A stretch of DNA of 64,000 nt from Arabidopsis thaliana (Eukaryota; Streptophyta; Magnoliopsida; Brassicales; Brassicaceae): NCBI RefSeq assembly GCF_000001735.4, contig NC_003070.9, positions 12,704,001 through 12,768,000 of the forward strand. The letters run 5' to 3'. This document shows, one piece after another, positions 47,153-57,576 of this stretch (position 1 is the first letter of the stretch; each line of letters opens with the position of its first letter). The notes beneath the pieces are model-generated. The model was not told where the DNA came from, made no database searches, and worked only from the letters and a program-made list of their open reading frames with translations. Both the position numbers and the translations under genes were made by a program.

Positions 47153-48465
47153 TTTTTTTTTTGTCGAAAATTCTGGTTTTCATTAAATGTTAAACCGGTA
47201 CAGAATTGATTGCGAGTAAAGCAGCTTTAGCAGCTGCATCTGCCTTACGATTGTTTTCTCTCTTGACAAAATGAAAGCTAATATCAGCGAAACTGAGAGA
47301 GATAAAAAGGATGTCATGTAGAATCCCTTGAAGCTCCTTTGGATGAAGCTCCCCCACGATTGCTTCGACAAGCTGCTGCGAGTCAGAAGCTACAACAAGT
47401 TTTTTGAATCCTCGATTTGACGCCTGTTGGATGGCAGAGAAGAGAGCGATCGCCTTCGCCATTAAAGGGGAAGATACCTCTCTCGCCACTGCGTGATCCT
47501 GGATCTCAGAGTGATTTGAGTTATCTACAAAAATCCATCCCAATCCCGCATCATGTGAATCCTCTCGCCACGCTGCATCTGTGAAACACAAGATTGCATC
47601 CGATTCAAATTCCGGCACAATTGGTCTTGAAAGCAGAGTCTGGTGTCCCTGAGGTAAAGGCTGAGCCAATAACCATTCTTTTGCAGCCGAAATTGCTTGA
47701 GATATGACATCCCGACTAGATAGATGTTTCTACTCAAATATTTTCTTGTTTCTGCAGGTCCAGATTGTCCAAATAATCCAGGGGAAAAGAGGGTTTGAGC
47801 CAATTTCCACCAGTGGTAAGCAAATCAGATGTTTAGCCGCTTCAAAACCCATCTGAAGATTGGTAAAAGTGAAGGTCGAAAGGGTATTTTTGAATGGGGC
47901 TTGCTCCCAGATCTGTGCAGCAAATAGACAAAGGAAAAACAGATGAAGACCTGATTCCTCTGCACTACAATGTGGGCAAGCAGTTGTAGGGTTGATGCCT
48001 CGAGCTTTCAAGTTGGCACCTAGGGGTAAAGCATTCTTCAATACTTTCAATAAGAGAAACTTAATTTTCGGGGAGCATTTCTTTTTCCATATCTCTGAGT
48101 TCCAATTGAGGTCACAGGTTGAGGTGGAACTTGTGTATGAAGATTCCGCAAAGTCTTAGCTGCGTAGTAGCCTGTTTTGGTGCTATAATCACCAGATTTC
48201 GTGGGAAGCCAGATAAATTTATCCCTAGCAACAAACCTACTTGGTCTGAACTGAAAGATCTCTGATTGGTATTGAGGGAGGTAAGTTGCAATCTTTTCTC
48301 TATTCCAAGACTTGGAAATAGGACATATTAAGTCCTTAACAGTCATGAGTTGTGTCTCTTGAGTAGGAGGACCCATTGGGGTTACGGATGATGAGAGAGA
48401 GATCCATGGTGCATTCCAAACCAGGGTATCAGCTCCAGAACCAATCGATCTTCCTAGTTGGGACT
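47153..48465 (-). mobile_element. 5'-truncated LINE with 14-bp target duplication
   Basis: A poly(T) start on the plus strand (poly(A) tail of the minus-strand element) at 47153 and the 14-base direct repeat AGCATCAAGAGCAT at 47139-47152 and 48466-48479 define the insertion. Inside, frames on the minus strand encode the end of a non-LTR polyprotein: a zinc-binding region with NPTTACPHCSAEESGLHLFF (zf-RVT type, about 47990-47930), then an RNase H-like domain with CFTDAAWRED (about 47580). The frame changes twice, so it is dead. The 5' RT and endonuclease parts are absent, as in typical truncated LINE copies. Confidence 0.9.
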
Positions 48466-48479
48466 AGCATCAAGAGCAT

Positions 48480-49516
48480 AGATTTATAAAACTAGACATG
48501 AATCCGAAACGGAAGTGTTTAAACAAAACATATTGATCACTTCGTGGCTTTTCAAACAAATTAAAATTGTTACAGAATCTTAGATTGATTAATAAAAAAA
48601 GTGAGAGGATTACCAATACTGAAGTAGAGTCATAATTGTAAAGAAATCGATGAAGCTGTATGTGTGAAAAAATTAGTTCGTTCATGCTCAAAGGTCTAAA
48701 TAAAAAAGACACATACCTTGACACTAATTTCCAACGATGTATTTTACTTGTGAGAATAATTTTGTTATTTCAGCAATACTAAAGACACAAAAGAAGACAT
48801 ATTAAGAAGATTGTGTAACATTTTAACCAAGAACAATGATTATATGAACAAATTTTGTGAAAGATTACCTTCAAGTAGAGTAAGATTTTTGTGCCGAATT
48901 CGAAATTTTGGTAGTTTCGATCAAATATGTAGCTTTGCTAACATACTCGGCTTGCAATATGTTGCAACTCTCATTGCTTGGAGTTCCCATTCAAGGCCAC
49001 AACATGTATGTTCCTCTATTTTTGAATCCCCACAAAGAAGATTAAAGAGGGCTATAATAATTAATTGATAAAAAAGGAATAAACTGGGATTTGCTAAAGT
49101 AGGGTTGATTGCTCACCTTTGGATTAACTTAAGTCGATGAGTAATATGATCACCTTCAAAGTAACTTTCAAAGTAACAACATACTCAAAATCACGAACAT
49201 TAAAATTGAAGTAAAAAAACCGTTGTTGAAAAAGTCAATTAATTTTTTGTTTTATTTTTATTTTAATCCTTAAATTAGTGAAAAAGGTGAAAATGTATAA
49301 TTTTAGACTTAAGACACATGGTATAATGATAAGGCTGCAGTTTTTAGAGAAAAGTAACTTGTGATTTATTAGATAAAGATTTCATCTGTAAATTAGTAAA
49401 AAAAGAAGGTAAAAGTGCATAATTTTAGACTTAAGCTACGTGGCATAATGATAAGGCGGCAGTTGTTAGAGAAGTGACATGTGATGAAATCACGTGGCAT
49501 AATGACAAGGCGGGTA
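48480..49516. other. Spacer with three short direct repeats
   Basis: Segments near 49310, 49430 and 49490 repeat ACGTGGCATAATGATAAGGC with changes, the last directly abutting the truncated copia copy. No gene was seen. Open frames here lack homology. Confidence 0.5.
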
Positions 49517-50910
49517 TTCACAATCAAGTATAAGAGTAATGGAGATATCGAGAGATATAAAACTCGCTTGGTGGCTCGGGGGTTCACGCAAACATATGGC
49601 TCCGACTACATGGAGACTTTTGCTCCGGTGGCTAAGCTACACACGGTGAGAGTGGTTCTTGCCTTAGCAACAAATTTATCATGTGGACTATGGCAAATGG
49701 ATGTCAAGAATGCATTTCTCCAAGGCGAACTTGAAGATGATGTGTATATGACGCCTCCACCCGGTCTAGAAGATACCATTCCATGTGATAAAGTGTTGAG
49801 ACTACGCAAAGCTATCTATGGTCTTAAACAATCTCCACGTGCATGGTACCACAAGCTCAGCCGAACTCTTAAAGATCATGGATTCAAGAAGTCCGAGTCC
49901 GATCACACTTTGTTTACATTACAAAGTCCTCAAGGTATTGTCGTTGTTCTCATCTATGTTGATGATCTTATCATCACCGGAGACAACAAAGACGGTATAG
50001 ACTCTACCAAGACTTTTCTTAAATCTTGTTTTGATATTAAAGATCTTGGTGAACTCAAATACTTCCTAGGAATTGAAGTGTGTCGACTGGACTCTTTCTA
50101 TCACAACGCAAATACACTCTTGACTTGTTGAATGAGACAGGTTTTATGGACGCTAAACCGGCTCGCACTCCACTTGAAGATGGCTACAAGGTCAATCGAA
50201 AGGGGGAGAAAGAAGATGAGAAGTTTGGCGATGCACCTCTCTATCGCAAACTTGTAGGTAAGTTGATCTATTTGACAAACACAAGACCTGACATTTGTTT
50301 TGCTGTAAATCAGGTTAGTCAACACATGAAAGTCCCGATGGTGTATCATTGGAACATGGTGGAGAGAATACTAAGGTATCTCAAAGGCAGCTCCGGACAA
50401 GGCATATGGATGGGAAAGAACTCAAGCACCGAGATAGTGGGATATTGCGATGCGGACTATGCGGGTGATAGAGGAGATAGAAGATCTACAACTGGTTATT
50501 GTACGTTCATTGGAGGTAACCTTGCAACTTGGAAGACAAAGAAACAGAAGGTGGTCTCATGTTCGAGTGCAGAATCGGAGTATAGAGCAATGAGAAAGCT
50601 CACCAACGAACTCACTTGGCTTAAAGCTCTTCTTAAAGATCTTGGCATTGAACAACACATGCCTATCACCATGCATTGTGACAACAAGGCAGCAATATAC
50701 ATAGCCTCAAATTCGGTGTTTCATGAGAGAACCAAGCATATTGAAGTCGATTGTCATAAAGTCCGAGAGAAGATCATCGAAGGAGTCACACTACCGTGTT
50801 ATACAAGAAGTGAAGATCAATTGGCAGATATCTTCACCAAAGCCGCAAGTCTCAAAGTTTGCAACTTCATACATGGCAAATTAGGACTTGTGGATCTATC
50901 TCACTCTTGA
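49517..50910 (+). pseudogene. Truncated copia polyprotein (RT-RNase H part)
   Basis: Nearly identical to 54429-55834 of the complete element downstream, starting abruptly in the reverse transcriptase. A 7-base deletion after GAAGTGTGTCG (near 50084) shifts the frame and splits it. A substitution turns the Trp of SWGLWQMDV into Cys. Everything upstream (gag, protease, integrase and 5' LTR) is missing. Reverse-transcriptase YVDDLIITG and RNase H YCDADYAG remain readable. Confidence 0.95.
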
Positions 50911-51062
50911 TCTCATGTTCTCTAACCATGGACATCACACTCTTTTTCCCTTAGTAAAGTTTTCTCCCATGTGGTTTTCTTTACTAAGGTTTTTAATGAG
51001 GTGATGAATCATGTGTTCCAAGCTTAGACTCTTGCATAAGTCTTGCGCTTGAGGGGGAGTAT

Positions 51063-51465
51063 TGATCAAGACTCAAATAAGAAAGGCCTAGTATTGGATA
51101 TGTACTACAAGAGAGTGGGCCGAACATATGAGAAGTCTATGAAGAGCTTCTAGAAGAGGTGAAGGCACACAAATATCTCTTGTAGCCGTTGAAGAGGACT
51201 CACGAGTGTCTTTAGCAACAAGGTCAACCAATGACCAGTCACTCTCATCACCAAGACCAAGGAACCTCTTCTCTTATGTCTCTTTCAGTCTTACGTTAAT
51301 TGTAAACAGCCATATTCTCTTTGTGTGTCTTTAAAAGCATTGTAAACACACAAAGGTTACTATCTAATTCTATCAATATGATTTGGTCTCATATTCTCTC
51401 ACATACAAACTCTCTTGTTCTTCATAACTCTCTTAATCTTTAATACAATTCCGCATATTCTTTCA
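51063..51465 (+). repeat. LTR shared by the truncated and complete copia copies
   Basis: 403 bases from TGATCAAGACTC to TATTCTTTCA. It is preceded by the polypurine tract GAGGGGGAGT of the truncated copy and followed by TGGTATCAGAGCTT, a primer-binding site matching initiator tRNA-Met. It therefore serves as 3' LTR for one copy and 5' LTR for the other. Confidence 0.93.
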
Positions 51466-51619
51466 TGGTATCAGAGCTTAAGATCATGTCTTTATGCTTA
51501 TAAATCTTCTATTCTCATTCTATTCTTCATTTTCTCCAAATCTCTTCATCATTCTCTAGCTTCATCTCTTTTAACCAACAGATAATAGCTTTATTCATCA
51601 GTCCGTTTGTGCTTGAATC

Positions 51620-54600
51620 ATGGAGACTTCTCAAAAGGTGATTACTACGGTGATACTTCAAGGGGGAAACTACCTAACTTGGTCAAGAACAACAAAAACG
51701 GTGTTGTGTGGTCGTGGGCTTTGGAGCCATGTAATCTCATCTCAAGCTCCAAAAGAAGACAAAGAAGAAGAAGAAACGGAGACTATATCTCCCGAGGAAG
51801 AAAAATGGTTCCAAGAGGATCAAGCCGTCCTTGCTCTTCTTCAAAACTCTCTTGAAACCTCTATTCTAGAGGGATACTCTTACTGTGAGACAGCAAAAGA
51901 GTTGTGGGATACACTTAAAAACGTGTATGGGAACGAATCGAATTTGACCCGCGTGTTTGAAGTGAAGAAGGCGATTAACGAACTAAGTCAAGAAGACTTA
52001 GAGTTTACTAAACACTTTGGTAAGTTCAGGTCCTTATGGTCTGAACTTAAGAGCTTGAGGCCGGGAACGCTTGACCCGAAGATTCTCCACGAAAGGCGTG
52101 AGCAAGACAAGGTGTTTGGACTCCTTCTCACCTTAAATCCAGGGTACAATGACCTAATTAAACACTTGCTTAGATCGGAGAAGTTACCAAGTCTTGATGA
52201 GGTGTGTTCTAAGATTCAGAAAGAGCAAGGATCAACCGGGCTATTTGGTGGAAAAAGTGAACTCATCACGGCTAACAAAGGAGAAGTAGTGGCGAACAAA
52301 GGTGTGTACAAGAATGAGGATAGAAAACTGTTGACTTGTGATCATTGTAAGAAGAAGGGCCACACCAAAGACAAATGTTGGTTGCTACATCCACACCTCA
52401 AGCCCGCCAAGTTCAAAGACTCAAGAGCTCATTTCTCTCAAGAAACTCATGAGGAGCAAAGTCAAGCCGGGTCATCGAAAGGAGAGACATCCACATCATT
52501 CGGAGACTATGTGAGGAAGTCGGACTTGGAAGCACTCATCAAGTCCATTGTTTCACTCAAAGAATCCGGTATCACTTTCTCATCACAAACATCTAGTGGT
52601 TCAATTGTGATAGACTCGGGTGCTTCTCATCATATGATTAGTAACTCTAATCTTCTTGATAACATAGAACCGGCTCTAGGACATGTTATTATTGCTAATG
52701 GTGACAAAGTTCCAATTGAAGGGATAGGAAACTTGAAATTGTTTAACAAAGATTCAAAAGCTTTTTTTATGCCTAAGTTCACATCTAACTTATTATCCGT
52801 GAAAAGGACCACTAGAGACTTAAATTGTTATGCGATTTTTGGCCCTAATGATGTGTATTTTCAGGATATTGAGACGGGAAAAGTTATTGGAGAAGGTGGT
52901 TCAAAAGGAGAACTCTATGTTCTTGAAGACTTGTCACCAAACTCTTCTAGCTGTTTTTCCTCTAAGTCACATTTAGGCATCTCTTTTAATACTTTGTGGC
53001 ATGCTAGGCTAGGTCATCCTCATACTAGAGCTCTTAAACTCATGTTACCAAATATTTCTTTTGATCATACAAGTTGTGAGGCTTGTATTCTTGGTAAACA
53101 TTGCAAATCGGTTTTTCCTAAATCTCTTACTATCTATGAGAAATGTTTTGATCTAGTTCATTCGGATGTTTGGACCTCACCATGTGTTTCTAGAGACAAC
53201 AACAAATATTTTGTCACATTTATTAATGAGAAATCAAAGTACACTTGGATAACACTATTACCCTCAAAAGATAGAGTGTTTGAAGCTTTCACTAACTTTG
53301 AAACCTATGTCACTAATCAATTTAATGCAAAGATTAAAGTGTTTAGGACCGATAATGGAGGAGAATACACAAGCCAAAAGTTTCGAGATCATCTAGCCAA
53401 ACGTGGAATAATACACCAAACAAGTTGCCCGTACACACCACAACAAAATGGAGTGGCGGAGAGAAAGAACCGACATCTCATGGAGGTGGCGCGGTCAATG
53501 ATGTTTCATACAAGTGTTCCAAAGAGATTTTGGGGTGATGCGGTCTTAACCGCGTGCTACCTTATCAATCGAACACCAACTAAAGTCTTAAGTGACTTAT
53601 CTCCCTTCGAGGTACTTAACAATACTAAACCGTTCATTGATCACTTACGAGTGTTTGGTTGTGTATGTTTTGTTTTGATACCCGGAGAACAAAGAAGCAA
53701 GCTAGATGCGAAGAGCACTAAGTGTATGTTTCTTGGCTACTCAACTACTCAAAAAGGATATAAATGCTTTGATCCAACCAAGAACCGCACATTTATATCC
53801 CGAGATGTCAAGTTTCTTGAAAACCAAGACTACAACAACAAGAAGGATTGGGAGAACCTAAAAGATCTTACTCATTCCACCTCCGATCGTGTTGAAACTC
53901 TAAAGTTTCTATTGGATCATTTGGGCAATGACTCAACTTCGACAACTCAACATCAACCGGAGATGACACAAGATCAAGAAGACTTAAATCAAGAGAATGA
54001 GGAGGTGTCCCTACAACATCAAGAAAATCTTACACACGTGCAAGAAGATCCTCCAAACACACAAGAACACTCTGAACATGTTCAAGAAATCCAAGATGAC
54101 TCAAGTGAAGATGAAGAACCTACACAAGTTCTTCCACCTCCACCACCTCTTAGAAGGAGTACACGCATTCGACGCAAGAAGGAATTCTTCAACTCTAATG
54201 CGGTAGCTCATCCTTTCCAAGCGACATGTTCTCTTGCCCTTGTACCTCTAGATCATCAAGCGTTTCTCTCCAAGATTTCTGAGCATTGGATTCCTCAAAC
54301 ATATGAAGAGGCAATGGAAGTCAAGGAATGGAGGGATGCGATAGCCGATGAGATAAACGCTATGAAACGAAATCATACTTGGGATGAAGATGACTTACCT
54401 AAAGGAAAGAAAACAGTGAGCTCAAGGTGGGTATTCACAATCAAGTATAAGAGTAATGGAGATATCGAGAGATATAAAACTCGCTTGGTGGCTCGGGGGT
54501 TCACGCAAACATATGGCTCCGACTACATGGAGACTTTTGCTCCGGTGGCTAAGCTACACACGGTGAGAGTGGTTCTTGCCTTAGCAACAAATTTATCATG

Positions 54601-55834
54601 GGGACTATGGCAAATGGATGTCAAGAATGCATTTCTCCAAGGCGAACTTGAAGATGATGTGTATATGACGCCTCCACCCGGTCTAGAAGATACCATTCCA
54701 TGTGATAAAGTGTTGAGACTACGCAAAGCTATCTATGGTCTTAAACAATCTCCACGTGCATGGTACCACAAGCTCAGCCGAACTCTTAAAGATCATGGAT
54801 TCAAGAAGTCCGAGTCCGATCACACTTTGTTTACATTACAAAGTCCTCAAGGTATTGTCGTTGTTCTCATCTATGTTGATGATCTTATCATCACCGGAGA
54901 CAACAAAGACGGTATAGACTCTACCAAGACTTTTCTTAAATCTTGTTTTGATATTAAAGATCTTGGTGAACTCAAATACTTCCTAGGAATTGAAGTGTGT
55001 CGCTCTAATGCTGGACTCTTTCTATCACAACGCAAATACACTCTTGACTTGTTGAATGAGACAGGTTTTATGGACGCTAAACCGGCTCGCACTCCACTTG
55101 AAGATGGCTACAAGGTCAATCGAAAGGGGGAGAAAGAAGATGAGAAGTTTGGCGATGCACCTCTCTATCGCAAACTTGTAGGTAAGTTGATCTATTTGAC
55201 AAACACAAGACCTGACATTTGTTTTGCTGTAAATCAGGTTAGTCAACACATGAAAGTCCCGATGGTGTATCATTGGAACATGGTGGAGAGAATACTAAGG
55301 TATCTCAAAGGCAGCTCCGGACAAGGCATATGGATGGGAAAGAACTCAAGCACCGAGATAGTGGGATATTGCGATGCGGACTATGCGGGTGATAGAGGAG
55401 ATAGAAGATCTAAAACTGGTTATTGTACGTTCATTGGAGGTAACCTTGCAACTTGGAAGACAAAGAAACAGAAGGTGGTCTCATGTTCCAGTGCAGAATC
55501 GGAGTATAGAGCAATGAGAAAGCTCACCAACGAACTCACTTGGCTTAAAGCTCTTCTTAAAGATCTTGGCATTGAACAACACATGCCTATCACCATGCAT
55601 TGTGACAACAAGGCAGCAATATACATAGCCTCAAATTCGGTGTTTCATGAGAGAACCAAGCATATTGAAGTCGATTGTCATAAAGTCCGAGAGAAGATCA
55701 TCGAAGGAGTCACACTACCGTGTTATACAAGAAGTGAAGATCAATTGGCGGATATCTTCACCAAAGCCGCAAGTCTCAAAGTTTGCAACTTCATACATGG
55801 CAAATTAGGACTTGTGGATCTATCTCACTCTTGA
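51620..55834 (+). CDS. Ty1/copia gag-pol polyprotein, intact
   Basis: A single uninterrupted frame of 1404 residues. In order: a UBN2-type gag (about 30-210), a CCHC knuckle CDHCKKKGHTKDKC (about 239-252), aspartic protease with DSGASHH (about 330), pre-integrase HARLGHPH with CEACILGKH (about 460-495), integrase with DVWT, RTDNGGEY and NGVAERKN (D, D, E residues near 516, 577 and 613), reverse transcriptase with MDVKNAFLQGEL (about 998) and YVDDLIITG (about 1084), and RNase H with YCDADYAG (about 1250). Protein, PBS and LTRs are all complete. The element could be autonomous. The start is the first ATG in frame after the PBS, about 155 bases downstream of the LTR. Confidence 0.96.
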   Translation: METSQKVITTVILQGGNYLTWSRTTKTVLCGRGLWSHVISSQAPKEDKEEEETETISPEEEKWFQEDQAVLALLQNSLETSILEGYSYCETAKELWDTLKNVYGNESNLTRVFEVKKAINELSQEDLEFTKHFGKFRSLWSELKSLRPGTLDPKILHERREQDKVFGLLLTLNPGYNDLIKHLLRSEKLPSLDEVCSKIQKEQGSTGLFGGKSELITANKGEVVANKGVYKNEDRKLLTCDHCKKKGHTKDKCWLLHPHLKPAKFKDSRAHFSQETHEEQSQAGSSKGETSTSFGDYVRKSDLEALIKSIVSLKESGITFSSQTSSGSIVIDSGASHHMISNSNLLDNIEPALGHVIIANGDKVPIEGIGNLKLFNKDSKAFFMPKFTSNLLSVKRTTRDLNCYAIFGPNDVYFQDIETGKVIGEGGSKGELYVLEDLSPNSSSCFSSKSHLGISFNTLWHARLGHPHTRALKLMLPNISFDHTSCEACILGKHCKSVFPKSLTIYEKCFDLVHSDVWTSPCVSRDNNKYFVTFINEKSKYTWITLLPSKDRVFEAFTNFETYVTNQFNAKIKVFRTDNGGEYTSQKFRDHLAKRGIIHQTSCPYTPQQNGVAERKNRHLMEVARSMMFHTSVPKRFWGDAVLTACYLINRTPTKVLSDLSPFEVLNNTKPFIDHLRVFGCVCFVLIPGEQRSKLDAKSTKCMFLGYSTTQKGYKCFDPTKNRTFISRDVKFLENQDYNNKKDWENLKDLTHSTSDRVETLKFLLDHLGNDSTSTTQHQPEMTQDQEDLNQENEEVSLQHQENLTHVQEDPPNTQEHSEHVQEIQDDSSEDEEPTQVLPPPPPLRRSTRIRRKKEFFNSNAVAHPFQATCSLALVPLDHQAFLSKISEHWIPQTYEEAMEVKEWRDAIADEINAMKRNHTWDEDDLPKGKKTVSSRWVFTIKYKSNGDIERYKTRLVARGFTQTYGSDYMETFAPVAKLHTVRVVLALATNLSWGLWQMDVKNAFLQGELEDDVYMTPPPGLEDTIPCDKVLRLRKAIYGLKQSPRAWYHKLSRTLKDHGFKKSESDHTLFTLQSPQGIVVVLIYVDDLIITGDNKDGIDSTKTFLKSCFDIKDLGELKYFLGIEVCRSNAGLFLSQRKYTLDLLNETGFMDAKPARTPLEDGYKVNRKGEKEDEKFGDAPLYRKLVGKLIYLTNTRPDICFAVNQVSQHMKVPMVYHWNMVERILRYLKGSSGQGIWMGKNSSTEIVGYCDADYAGDRGDRRSKTGYCTFIGGNLATWKTKKQKVVSCSSAESEYRAMRKLTNELTWLKALLKDLGIEQHMPITMHCDNKAAIYIASNSVFHERTKHIEVDCHKVREKIIEGVTLPCYTRSEDQLADIFTKAASLKVCNFIHGKLGLVDLSHS

Positions 55835-55986
55835 TCTCATGTTCTCTAACCATGGACATCACACTCTTTTTCCCTTAGTAAAGTTTTCTCCCATGTGGTT
55901 TTCTTTACTAAGGTTTTTAATGAGGTGATGAATCATGTGTTCCAAGCTTAGACTCTTGCATAAGTCTTGCGCTTGAGGGAGAGTAT

Positions 55987-56389
55987 TGATCAAGACTCAA
56001 ATAAGAAAGGCCTAGTATTGGATATGTACTACAAGAGAGTGGGCCGAACATATGAGAAGTCTATGAAGAGCTTCTAGAAGAGGTGAAGGCACACAAATAT
56101 CTCTTGTAGCCGTTGAAGAGGACTCACGAGTGTCTTTAGCAACAAGGTCAACCAATGACCAGTCACTCTCATCACCAAGACCAAGGAACCTCTTCTCTTA
56201 TGTCTCTTTCAGTCTTACGTTAATTGTAAACAGCCATATTCTCTTTGTGTGTCTTTAAAAGCATTGTAAACACACAAAGGTTACTATCTAATTCTATCAA
56301 TATGATTTGGTCTCATATTCTCTCACATACAAACTCTCTTGTTCTTCATAACTCTCTTAATCTTTAATACAATTCCGCATATTCTTTCA
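55987..56389 (+). repeat. 3' LTR of the complete copia element
   Basis: 403 bases, matching 51063-51465 base for base as far as I can compare by eye. Confidence 0.95.
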
Positions 56390-56900
56390 CATTGTCCTTA
56401 TGTTTAGCATTTAGATCTGCAATTGATATTGGTCGAATTTAGTAAAGATCACATTTTTACGATTTAAATTGTTCCAAAAGTTTTTGTTTTTTTCCATCTA
56501 ATCTGATTCTGGTGATTATCGTTCATACATAAACTTGTGTATTGAAATAAAACGACCCTATGAGTCACTAGTTGACCACATGAACTAAACTTCTTGGACA
56601 ATCATCAATGGACACATGTTAGCTTTGATTTGCTGTGAATTTGTTTTATCTCTCAGTATAATTATCACTTTCTTGTTTATGCTTACAATATATTTTATGG
56701 TTTAGAGTTTTGTTTTACGATTTTGGATTTAATGGATAAAGATTAGGGATTGAGGGTTTGAGTTTAGGGTAAGGAAATTAGGCTTTAGTGTAGAGTCTCA
56801 AGGGTTTAAGGTTTACACACCACAAACCATTTGCTTGTGTCAACAACATTGTATCATATTTTCAAAAAAATTTTGTTGAAGGACCTTGTATTGATATATA
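56390..56900. other. Spacer after copia element
   Basis: AT-rich. Several TGGACA, TTGGACAA and TGACCACA words occur near 56570-56610, similar to those inside the nested MULE at 26-30 kb. No gene. Confidence 0.4.
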
Positions 56901-56904
56901 TAAA

Positions 56905-57300
56905 GCGAACTGTTTGGATAAGTTTATGTGGACAATATATATTGGATACATAATTAGAAACATAGTTTAATATCTGATATTTGTTGGGAATATATAATAC
57001 TACTTAGGTTTAAATATATAGTATTTCATATGATGCGAACTGTTTGGATAAGTTTACGTGGACAATATATATTTGATACATAATTAGGAACATAGTTTAA
57101 TATTTGATATTTGTTGGGAATATATAATTCTACTTACGCTTAAATATTTTTATTTGAATTAAAGCATTTCATATAATGTGAACTGTTTGAATATGTTTAC
57201 ATGGACAATATATATTGGATACATAATTAGGAACATAGTTTAATATCTGATATTTGTTGGAAATATATAATATTAGTTAAGCTTAAATATTTTTATTTGA
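56905..57300 (+). repeat. Three tandem repeats of about 125-145 bp
   Basis: Units begin with GCGAACTGTTTGGATAAGTT or variants at about 56908, 57036 and 57178. Each contains GTGGACAATATATATTGGAT and TGATATTTGTTGGGAATATA. Small deletions make the lengths differ. Confidence 0.88.
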
Positions 57301-57469
57301 TATAATATTTGACTTAAACATTTTTATTTGATTAAACTAAATTTTAACAGATCTTACCATTAATTTTTAACTTGTTATCTCTATCTAATGTCACGTATAT
57401 TGTTTTTTAGTAATTGGCAACAAAATTAATTTATCTCCTGTTTTTTTTCCTTCTCACCTTTATAAGGGT

Positions 57470-57576
57470 AAAATGGTCATAAAATCAGTAAAAAAGGTGG
57501 AAAAGTGCCCACTCCCTCAAAAGTGTCATAAACGTCCAAACTTTCTCCATAAATGCCTTATTTTGGAACATTCCAT
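57470..57576. mobile_element. Right end of a MULE of the nested-element family
   Basis: The sequence AAAAGTGCCCACTCC ... AAAAGTGTCATAAACGT ... TTTTGGAACATTCC mirrors the ends of the 26-30 kb MULEs (GGGAATGTTCC then GGCACTTTT blocks). A matching left end was not found. It may have been lost or displaced when the copia elements arrived. Confidence 0.6.

Larger units (their letters stand above)
51063..56389 (+). mobile_element. Complete Ty1/copia LTR retrotransposon
   Basis: Two 403-base LTRs (51063-51465 and 55987-56389) flank a primer-binding site at 51466, one long frame and a polypurine tract near 55975. By eye the LTRs show no difference, so the copy is young. No 5-base duplication can be tested on the left because another copy abuts there; the right flank begins CATTG. 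Confidence 0.93.

Noticed and set aside
48811-49068. 85-codon plus-strand frame
   Set aside because: No homology recognised and composition is like the surrounding spacer.
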